From assembly GCA_900769345.1 (NCBI GenBank), contig CAAGGJ010000051.1:1-30642 (forward strand): DNA of 30,642 bases, given 5' to 3'. The position numbers were made by a program, and so were the translations under genes. The notes under the pieces were generated by a model, which saw only the letters and a list, made by a program, of their open reading frames with translations, had not been told where the DNA came from and ran no database searches. Source of the DNA: Bacteroidales bacterium. Lineage in GTDB: Bacteria; Bacteroidota; Bacteroidia; Bacteroidales; Muribaculaceae. Shown here piece after piece: positions 24,540 to 30,642 of this stretch. Position 1 is the first letter of the stretch. Each line of letters starts with the position of its first letter.

Positions 24540-24730
24540 CATTTCCGCGTTAAATCGCAAAATCTTTAACATTTCACCCTCATTTTCCCCATCCAGCGCA
24601 TATTTTTTGGCGATTTTTACCCCAAACCGAATATCCCCCACCCTAAACACCCCAAATACGCCCTTTTGAACACCACCAAAACCTCACAACGAAGCACAAA
24701 TCACACACAACTCCGCAGAACTCCTTAAAC

Positions 24731-24816
24731 ACAAATCATGGGTCAGCAGATTTGTCTGACAAGTCAGCAGAGAAGAATCAGCCGACCCGTCTGACCCGTC
24801 TGACCCGTCTGACGAC
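24731..24816. repeat. GTCTGACCC tandem repeat and related sequence
   Basis: Three copies of the 9-base unit (24781-24813) follow a region with the related GGTCAGCAGATTTGTCTGACAAGTCAGCAG. The array ends in GACGACAACACCGCCC, as does the one at 26628-26667. The gene-free DNA on to 24915 has further CATTGTGG motifs. Confidence 0.7.
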
Positions 24817-24915
24817 AACACCGCCCACCCCACATTGTGGTAATGCGTGTGCTAATCCCGCACCCGCACATTGTGCTCCCCACCACACACATGTGGTGAA
24901 TTGTGGTCTACCACA

Positions 24916-25203
24916 TTATTCATTATAATATTTCACCCGCTCAACCTCCAATTCTTTGCCTTCGTATCTTATGCCCATGCCGCGATAGCTCTGCGGCACC
25001 AACAGCGTGGTGAGTTCGCACCATCGCGGCTCGCCGTAGTCATACGACCGTCCGCTCAACTGCAAACAATTATCCACATAATCTATTTCCCAAAATCCAC
25101 CGCCCAGGCAGCGGTCGCCGGGCTGAAGCAGGTCGCGATGCATGTGCACCGTGCCTATGCGCAGATATCCCGCCCGCGTTATCACAAACTTTGGATGCAA
25201 CAT
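24916..25203 (-). CDS. Small conserved-looking protein of unknown function
   Basis: This 95-residue protein has no signal peptide and no membrane segment. It is rich in aromatic and charged residues (RAGYLRIGTVHMHRDLL near the start, then PGDRCLGGGFWEIDY, then SYDYGEPRWCELTTL). I have an impression of similar small Bacteroides proteins but cannot name a family. The stretch GDRCLGGGFWEID suggests a compact beta domain. It starts 16 bases after the stop of the cysteine desulfidase-family gene and is probably co-transcribed with it; the neighbours give no further clue. The start ATG has only a weak purine-rich stretch in front. Real gene is likely, function unknown. Confidence 0.68.
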   Translation of the reverse strand: MLHPKFVITRAGYLRIGTVHMHRDLLQPGDRCLGGGFWEIDYVDNCLQLSGRSYDYGEPRWCELTTLLVPQSYRGMGIRYEGKELEVERVKYYNE

Positions 25204-25219
25204 TTCTCTGTCTTGTTTC

Positions 25220-26515
25220 TCAACAACTCTTATGTGTCATAATATCGAGCACCATACGGTCGGTCTCGTTCATCGCTTCGCGACCTATGCTAGTGAGGTT
25301 GCGTATAGTGAGGTCCACATCCTCGTCAACTATGCCTTCCACCGACGACACTGTGTGGTTTTCCATCGCCAAAATGGCTGAAAACACTGCCGTCGACACT
25401 CCGCTGGTCACCTTGAGCGCGCAACTCGGCTTGGCTCCGTCGCACAGCATACCCGTAAGGTTGCCCACCATATTTTTCACCGCATAGGCTATCTGCTCGT
25501 AGCTGCCACCCATCAGATAGGTGATGCCGCAACTCGATCCGCTCGCTGCCACCACGCAGCCGCACAGCGCCGACAAGCGGCCCAAACTTTGCTTGATATA
25601 TATCACCGTCAAGTGGCTGAGTGTCAAGGCTCTGATCAACTCTTCCTCACTCTTGCCGTTGTCCTCGGCATACACCACCACCGGCATTGTGGCTGTGATG
25701 CCCTGATTGCCGCTGCCCGAATTGCTCATCACCGGTATCATTGCTCCTGCCATACGCGCATCGCACGCTGCCGATGTATACGACACTATGCGCGAAAACG
25801 TATTGTCGCCCAGCACCTTACGCTCGCTGATGCTATTGCGCATCACTCTGCCCAACTGGTGACCGTAGTGCCCCTCAAACGACCGCTCGGCTGCAGCCTT
25901 ATTCAGATCGCGGGTCTCGAGGATAAACCGTATTTCGTCTATCGGAGCCGTCATAGCAAAGTCATACACCTTGCGCAAACTGAGTTGTGGCTCATCGTCA
26001 CACTCCTCAGCCGTTGAACCGAATTTTTCATCCTTCAGCACCTCATCACCGGCACGCAGATAAACAAAATTGGTGTGACCGCCGGCTATGATTGCCATAG
26101 CACTGCCTCCGGCGGCATCTGTCACATCTATTTCGATATATAATTTCTCCGAAATTCCGTCTTTGAGCGAGATATTGATGGCACCACCGGCTATATACGC
26201 CTTGCCACGCTCCACCGCCTCGGGCGTGCAGTCCTTAAGCACTTCAAGTTGATAACTCGAGCGTCCTATCGTAGCTCCAAGCGCTATAGCGATAGGCAAG
26301 CCCACCATCCCCGTGCCGGGAATTCCCACTCCCATAGCATTCTTCAGAATGTTGGCGCTCAACCGAGCCTCAATGCGCACCGGCACACTGCCCAATAGTT
26401 CCGTAGCCTTCGCCACACACAATGCCACCGCTATCGGCTCAGTACAACCAATAGCAGGCACCACCTCTCGCTTTATCAATCGGATTATGCACTCCCTCTC
26501 GTGTTTGTCAAACAT
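25220..26515 (-). CDS. L-cysteine desulfidase/UPF0597 family protein (CyuA/YhaM type)
   Basis: This 431-residue protein matches the family with serine dehydratase alpha-like Fe-S fold. Its start carries REVVPAIGCTEPIAVAL (about 16-32), with a Cys in the GCTEP motif, and later NSGSGNQGITATMP (about 264-277) and LSALCGCVVAASGSSCGITY (about 313-332), rich in cysteines that would hold a 4Fe-4S cluster. In archaea and enteric bacteria related enzymes break L-cysteine into pyruvate, ammonia and sulfide. It is the first gene of a two-gene unit behind a full promoter at 26547. In an anaerobe it could protect against cysteine excess or feed sulfide release. Substrate is inferred from the family; L-serine is an alternative. 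Confidence 0.9.
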   Translation of the reverse strand: MFDKHERECIIRLIKREVVPAIGCTEPIAVALCVAKATELLGSVPVRIEARLSANILKNAMGVGIPGTGMVGLPIAIALGATIGRSSYQLEVLKDCTPEAVERGKAYIAGGAINISLKDGISEKLYIEIDVTDAAGGSAMAIIAGGHTNFVYLRAGDEVLKDEKFGSTAEECDDEPQLSLRKVYDFAMTAPIDEIRFILETRDLNKAAAERSFEGHYGHQLGRVMRNSISERKVLGDNTFSRIVSYTSAACDARMAGAMIPVMSNSGSGNQGITATMPVVVYAEDNGKSEEELIRALTLSHLTVIYIKQSLGRLSALCGCVVAASGSSCGITYLMGGSYEQIAYAVKNMVGNLTGMLCDGAKPSCALKVTSGVSTAVFSAILAMENHTVSSVEGIVDEDVDLTIRNLTSIGREAMNETDRMVLDIMTHKSC

Positions 26516-26546
26516 ATAGTTTTAGGTTTTATTGCGTTACAGTCCA

Positions 26547-26578
26547 CAAAAGTAAGCATTAATCCCGACCTTTTCAAA
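26547..26578 (-). promoter_or_regulatory. Promoter of the cysteine desulfidase-family gene
   Basis: On the minus strand, TTTG (26578-26575), a 20-base gap and TACTTTTG (26554-26547) match both elements. The start codon is about 25 bases past the expected transcription start. Confidence 0.7.
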
Positions 26579-26627
26579 AATTATGCAAAAATAATCCCCA
26601 CCCCACACCCGCAAAGCACGCTGATTT

Positions 26628-26667
26628 CGTCCGACCAGTCCGATCCGTCCGACGACAACACCGCCCC
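26628..26667. repeat. GTCCGACC repeat with GACGACAACACCGCCC end
   Basis: Three degenerate copies of the 9-base unit start with TTCGTCCGACCAGTC, identical to bases 66-80, and end with the same GACGACAACACCGCCC found after the array near 24816. It links the three arrays of the window as one family. Confidence 0.7.
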
Positions 26668-26804
26668 ACCATTGTGAAAATCCGTGTTCTAAAACCCCCG
26701 CCGCTCAGCATTGTGGGAATCCGTGTTCCAAAAAAACATCAGCGAAAACCGCCGCATCTGCTAAATAAATCAATCTGTTTTATCTGTTAGATCTGTGTGA
26801 GGTA
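26663..26804. repeat. ATCCGTG/ATCTGTG composite repeat
   Basis: Units CATTGTGAAAATCCGTGTTC and CATTGTGGGAATCCGTGTTC are followed by the AACATCAGCGAAAACCGCC segment shared with 19171-19242. Then comes a segment of about 60 bases (26745-26804) that returns nearly unchanged at 30582-30642. Bases 26805-26931 hold more degenerate copies and no gene. Confidence 0.8.
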
Positions 26805-26931
26805 AAAATGCCCACTAAATCCGCGAGAGATCCCCACCGCCGCATATTGTGTAAATCTGTGAGAACCCCCAAACCCCATTTGTGGAAATCCGTGGTCTAA
26901 AAACCACCCCGCCGCACTGGCCCATTATACC

Positions 26932-26965
26932 AAAAAGTGGCGGTATCCCTCTCGGACGCCGCCAC
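26932..26965 (-). terminator. Rho-independent terminator after the 984-residue protein gene
   Basis: On the minus strand, GTGGCGG (26965-26959) pairs with CCGCCAC (26943-26937), and a run of T residues follows. It lies 23 bases past the stop codon. Confidence 0.85.
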
Positions 26966-26988
26966 CCAATCAATTATTTATTAGTAAA

Positions 26989-29943
26989 TCACTTGATAAG
27001 GATTTTTGTTGGATTCATATTTTGTGCCATTACCACGTATACGCCGTTTTCAAGGCCTTCGATTTCTGTTACTTCACCATTGCCTTGGGCTTCTGCTACT
27101 ACTGCGCCGGCTGCATTAATCACCTTGATCATGCCACTTACGCCGTTCACTTCCACCACGCCGTTTACCACCTTAACGTCAATGTCCTGTGCTTCTACGC
27201 CTTCTATACCTGTGTAGATGTTTGAACCTGCGTCAGGAACCGGAATACCCACATACGAGTTCTTTTCCTTATCCTCGGTAGTAATCATCTTTACGTATAC
27301 TTCGTATTCGCCTTCCAGACTTTCAGCAAGCTCTTCTTTTGTATATTTCTTCTGGTTTTTACTCTGCTCCTTCGACAAATAAGTTTCGCTGAAGGTAATA
27401 GAGCCGCCGTTTTGGTTCGATTCGTCTACCGGCACTTCTTCAAGAAGCTCGAAGCCTGCAACATCGCCTGAAGCACTTTCGGTTGCCACATCATTGCGAT
27501 TCTTCTTCATGTAGACAACATACTTGCTCGGCTTGGTGTCTGCCATATCTATTGTTCTCGCCCAGTTGATGGTAACTACTGTGTAGATATTGTAGTTGCC
27601 CGGTTGCGAGAAGTTCGCTGCCTTAATTTCAGGATTTACCGATACCACCAACTCGCTCTGACCGCCGTCATAGTTGTTAACTTTTGCTGCGCTGCCATAG
27701 GTGTTATTCTTTGCATCGTAGTGTGCCACTGCGTATGCCCATGCACCTCCGTTTTCGTTTGTACGGCTACCGGTTTCGCCCACTGCTATTGGATCACCCT
27801 CAACTATGTCTACCACTGAGATATAACCGTCTTCATCAGGAACATAGTATGTGTCTGTACCGTCTACGCGGAAACCGCTTTCGCTGTAGATCAACTTCAT
27901 TATCGGAGTTGCATTCTTATCGCGATAGATATAGTATCCTGTACCTATTTGCTTAGCCGATGCCTTAAAGGTAATCTCGTTGTGGAAGGTCTCTTTCTCG
28001 GCGCAAGTTGCTTCATCAGGAGTACCCGAACGGTGTACCTTGGTTGGGGTGTTGGCTATTGCTGCATTGGTAATCTTCAAGATGTTAGAGTACTTATATG
28101 TCTTTGTGCCATCCGCATTCGGAATTTCCATTCTCAACTGATATGCTGCCACATTTTCGTCGCCTGCCGGCAATGTTATGCTGTGGTTGTACTGTCCTGC
28201 CTTGATGGTGTTTACATTGTCTATCTGATTTGCCAATTCCTTCAAGTTGTTGTATTGACCGGTTGACGATACTGCAGCTTCTCTAAGTGCAGTTCCCGAC
28301 AAGTTGCCATCTTTGTCTACTGTGTAAAGGCCAAGCTTGCAACCATTTACCAATGTGATGGTTTCTTGAACCTTCGAATCCGATGATATGATGGTGTTGG
28401 TAAAGGTGTTCTTTTCGTTTACAGGATCATACACCGATGTGCCTTCGCCACCAAGGGTCAACTTGAATGGAACGGTGCCCGGGATTTCCACGCGAACCAC
28501 ATTCGATGTTGTTGTCGACATGTCAGTGCCGTCGCTCTTTTCTACATACGATGTTACGCGATACCATACGGTGTAACCAAATTGCTCTGTAGTAGCATCA
28601 AATGCCTTCAAACCTTCGTCTACTATGGTCTTGCCGTCAGCACTTATCACAGCGTTGTCTTTTACGATTATTTGATCAGATACCTTTTCCCAATTAGTGT
28701 TATCATACGAACGCTCTATCAAATAGTGCTCTTGCATGCCGTCATACTTGGTGGTCTTCTGAACACCATGATTAGCAAACTTATCAAATGCTGTCGACCA
28801 ATGCAAAGCAACATTCCATTTATTCTGATTAGCTTCGTAGCTCGACTTCTGTGTTACATCTGCATCAGGTACGTCCTTCAAATCTACTGCATAGAAGAAT
28901 ACGTATGGGCATATACCACTAACCTGTGTTTCTGTGATTTCTTGATATACATAACCCGGTACTGTGGCTATTGGTTCAGAACTATACGCACGGCTATTTC
29001 TATAATAATTTCCAGAATAAGCTTCTGCTATAGTTTTATATTCACCATCGACTAATGTATAAACATTTGTCAATCCACTTGTAGATGTTGCCGTCCCGTA
29101 CACAGAGCTATTGTATATATAATAAGTCGTACCATTACTTACATATCCATATTCACCGGTACCAACCTCTACATTTGTCGTATTTGGCTCTGAACCATCT
29201 TTACATTCATTAGGAATATATAGATAAGCAGTAAAGTCATGACCTTCGCTATCGAGAGGGTGCTCACCATCCAATGCTACATAGTGGTTGGTCTCAAGCG
29301 ATGAACTACAATTGTGTGGCGAAGGGAATGGTTTGCCGTCCATAAGTTTTTCCCATGTCGGCTCCAATGCATCATAACCGTCTGCACCAGTATGAAAATT
29401 ATTGCCACTATAAGGTTGAACATAACTCCATTCGTCGTACCAGCCAAATACACGTTTAAAATTTTCATATCTTGGAGATGTAACTTCATCTTGTCTTCTC
29501 ACAATAAAGAAGAACTTATTTACGTCAGTAGCAGGGTGAGTATAGAATGTTCCGGTAGTAGTTGTTTGACTACTATTTCCATCAACAGTCGAAATTTTCT
29601 TTACACCCTTACTAATTTGATCGTAATAATCAGCAGAATCGCCATTAACACCCATCCAATAGTCGTTTACTTCTACAAAGAATACATCGCCTTGGCTCTT
29701 AGGTTTTACATAATTACCGGAAGCATTTTTATACTGCCATGTACCATCTACGTTAAACAGACCGCAAATATCTTCAAGATAAGAGTTTGCAGTTGCCGCA
29801 TCCAATTCAGTACCGGTTTGTCCATCTACAGTTACAAAACCGCTCGACGATGGCTTTGTGATTGTAGCCGTACTTTGCGCCAAAGCACTATTGACGGCTA
29901 ACCCTGTCATAGTGATTAACAATGGAATAAATAATTTTTTCAT
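26989..29943 (-). CDS. Large secreted protein with type IX-like C-terminal sorting domain
   Basis: This 984-residue protein has a clear signal peptide (MKKLFIPLLITMTGLAVNSALA, cut before Gln23). The N-terminal third is rich in Tyr, Ser, Thr and Asn, as in secreted proteins. Around 395-530 a fibronectin type III-like region can be suspected (WNVALHWSTAF, then YLIERSYDNTNWEKV and YTVWYRVTSYV). A second similar stretch may lie near 820-900. The last 75 or so residues (GIEGVEAQDIDVKVVNGVVEV to the final NPTKILIK) have the beta-strand pattern and GLENGVYVV core of type IX secretion sorting domains. I see no catalytic motif. It may be an adhesin or surface binding protein. It sits alone between its promoter region and a terminator. 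Confidence 0.82.
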   Translation of the reverse strand: MKKLFIPLLITMTGLAVNSALAQSTATITKPSSSGFVTVDGQTGTELDAATANSYLEDICGLFNVDGTWQYKNASGNYVKPKSQGDVFFVEVNDYWMGVNGDSADYYDQISKGVKKISTVDGNSSQTTTTGTFYTHPATDVNKFFFIVRRQDEVTSPRYENFKRVFGWYDEWSYVQPYSGNNFHTGADGYDALEPTWEKLMDGKPFPSPHNCSSSLETNHYVALDGEHPLDSEGHDFTAYLYIPNECKDGSEPNTTNVEVGTGEYGYVSNGTTYYIYNSSVYGTATSTSGLTNVYTLVDGEYKTIAEAYSGNYYRNSRAYSSEPIATVPGYVYQEITETQVSGICPYVFFYAVDLKDVPDADVTQKSSYEANQNKWNVALHWSTAFDKFANHGVQKTTKYDGMQEHYLIERSYDNTNWEKVSDQIIVKDNAVISADGKTIVDEGLKAFDATTEQFGYTVWYRVTSYVEKSDGTDMSTTTSNVVRVEIPGTVPFKLTLGGEGTSVYDPVNEKNTFTNTIISSDSKVQETITLVNGCKLGLYTVDKDGNLSGTALREAAVSSTGQYNNLKELANQIDNVNTIKAGQYNHSITLPAGDENVAAYQLRMEIPNADGTKTYKYSNILKITNAAIANTPTKVHRSGTPDEATCAEKETFHNEITFKASAKQIGTGYYIYRDKNATPIMKLIYSESGFRVDGTDTYYVPDEDGYISVVDIVEGDPIAVGETGSRTNENGGAWAYAVAHYDAKNNTYGSAAKVNNYDGGQSELVVSVNPEIKAANFSQPGNYNIYTVVTINWARTIDMADTKPSKYVVYMKKNRNDVATESASGDVAGFELLEEVPVDESNQNGGSITFSETYLSKEQSKNQKKYTKEELAESLEGEYEVYVKMITTEDKEKNSYVGIPVPDAGSNIYTGIEGVEAQDIDVKVVNGVVEVNGVSGMIKVINAAGAVVAEAQGNGEVTEIEGLENGVYVVMAQNMNPTKILIK

Positions 29944-30144
29944 AATAGTAAAGCTTTTTTATAAGTGGTTAAATTTTAAGTTAATTATCGCTTTATGTTC
30001 GCCAAAATGTTTTAGTGGATGTTTTGTTTTCAGATTTCCTTAAAGTGATTCAGTGTTTACGAATAAGGTTTTTGTGTCCCAACATAACCATCTTATCTCC
30101 TTTCGTAATCCTTAATCTATCTACTAATAATTCTAACGATGTTG

Positions 30145-30152
30145 CAAATTTA
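30145..30152 (-). promoter_or_regulatory. -7 promoter element for the 984-residue protein gene
   Basis: TAAATTTG on the minus strand matches TAnnTTTG; a TTTA in place of TTTG lies about 20 bases upstream. This would give a leader of about 195 bases (29944-30138) with no gene in it. Confidence 0.45.
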
Positions 30153-30400
30153 AGCCCCTAATTTTCAGTTACTAAATATTTTCGCATCGTTAATAGACGA
30201 TTTACCAAATTTAACACTCCATTTAACATTTCGATTTTTCGAAAAATTTTATCTATCTGATTTTCAAGCCCATTTTATTCACGCCCCCGCTCCCAAAAAA
30301 TAAACCACCCAAAAATAATAGAAAAACGAGCCCACAAAATGTAAAAATCAAGCAAAAAACAAGCCAAAACCCCGCCCCAATCGCAAAAAACACCATTCCT

Positions 30401-30534
30401 CCATCAATAATCTCACACAGATTACCCCCGCCGGCATCAATAATCTCTCACAGATTTCACAGATTAAAACAGATTATCACAGCCGGCATCAATAATCTCA
30501 CACAGATTTCACAGATTTAAACAGATTATCACCA
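30401..30534. repeat. 52-bp tandem repeat of the ATCTGTG family
   Basis: Two near-identical units (30431-30482 and 30483-30534) and a partial one (30401-30430) contain CATCAATAATCTC, CACAGATTTCACAGATT and ACAGATTATCAC. They are tandem, with no unique spacers, so they are not CRISPR. The region 30153-30400 is A/T-rich and shows no gene. Confidence 0.85.
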
Positions 30535-30581
30535 CCGCCATTAGTGCAAATCTCCAATTCTTGTGCAAATCCGTATTTATT

Positions 30582-30642
30582 AAAACCGCCGCATCTGCTG
30601 AATTAATCAATCTGTTTTATCTGTTAAATCTGTGTGAGATAA
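30582..30642. repeat. Copy of the 60-base segment at 26745-26804
   Basis: The segment runs from AAAACCGCCGCATCTGCT to TCTGTGTGAGATAA at the window edge and differs from the other copy at a few bases. It may continue outside the window. Its last 16 bases are close to the reverse complement of a motif at 30409-30424. Confidence 0.8.

Noticed and set aside
24236..24650. Short open frames in the susC leader and upstream region (63-66 codons)
   Set aside because: Composition is hydrophobic by skewed pyrimidine content only, or random; no start signal, and one overlaps the predicted promoter.
30401..30534. Possible CRISPR array
   Set aside because: Units are in tandem with no unique spacers, and no cas gene is present.

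Overview
The window looks like a chromosomal segment of an anaerobic gut member of the Bacteroidales, most likely close to Muribaculaceae. The signs are a SusC/SusD pair, NigD-like lipoproteins with acidic residues after the lipobox cysteine, a sufBCDS cluster behind a cvpA-type gene, a protein with a type IX secretion-like C-terminal domain, and many promoters of the Bacteroidetes form (-33 TTTG, -7 TAnnTTTG). The family placement is an inference from gene content, not a database result.

Layout. 0.1-2.4 kb, minus strand: a MATE exporter and a NigD-like lipoprotein. 2.6-7.0 kb, plus strand: a CBS-domain nucleotidyltransferase, a LolD-type ATPase, a second NigD-like lipoprotein, a DUF3467 protein and cysteinyl-tRNA synthetase, closed by a strong terminator. 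7.1-8.2 kb, minus: a solitary AAA-type ATPase behind an unusual set of inverted repeats. 8.4-13.9 kb, minus: cvpA-sufB-sufC-sufD-sufS, an Fe-S assembly operon. 14.2-14.5 kb, plus: a compact RNA unit (SRP RNA followed almost directly by tRNA-Thr, one promoter, one terminator). 14.6-15.3 kb, minus: a higBA toxin-antitoxin pair between two 51-bp direct repeats. 15.5-17.7 kb, minus: a flippase-like membrane protein, a single-pass membrane protein and a VanX-type dipeptidase. 17.9-18.7 kb, plus: rsmA. 18.7-19.4 kb: a gene-free island of repeated palindromes. 19.5-24.1 kb, minus: a SusC/SusD pair whose susC is broken by a one-base frameshift behind a leader of about 350 nt. 24.9-26.5 kb, minus: an L-cysteine desulfidase-family enzyme and a small conserved-looking protein. 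27.0-29.9 kb, minus: a 984-residue secreted protein. 29.95-30.64 kb: promoter, then repeat-rich DNA.

How the genes fit together. Most genes are housekeeping (translation, Fe-S assembly, rRNA modification, protein targeting) mixed with cell-envelope functions. Cysteine is used in three places: CysS charges it, SufS takes sulfur from it, and the desulfidase-family enzyme degrades it. They are in separate transcription units, so this may be coincidence.

The intergenic DNA is the unusual part. At least three short repeat families recur between genes: a 9-bp GTCCGACCT tandem repeat, modules built on ATCCGTG/ATCTGTG, and small perfect palindromes with GAA or GGA triloops. I found no CRISPR array, prophage, transposase or integrase. 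I did not find a clear new multi-gene system. The best leads are the repeat families, the repeat-flanked higBA module with its palindrome over the promoter, the frameshifted susC with its long leader, and the SRP RNA with a non-GGAA apex.
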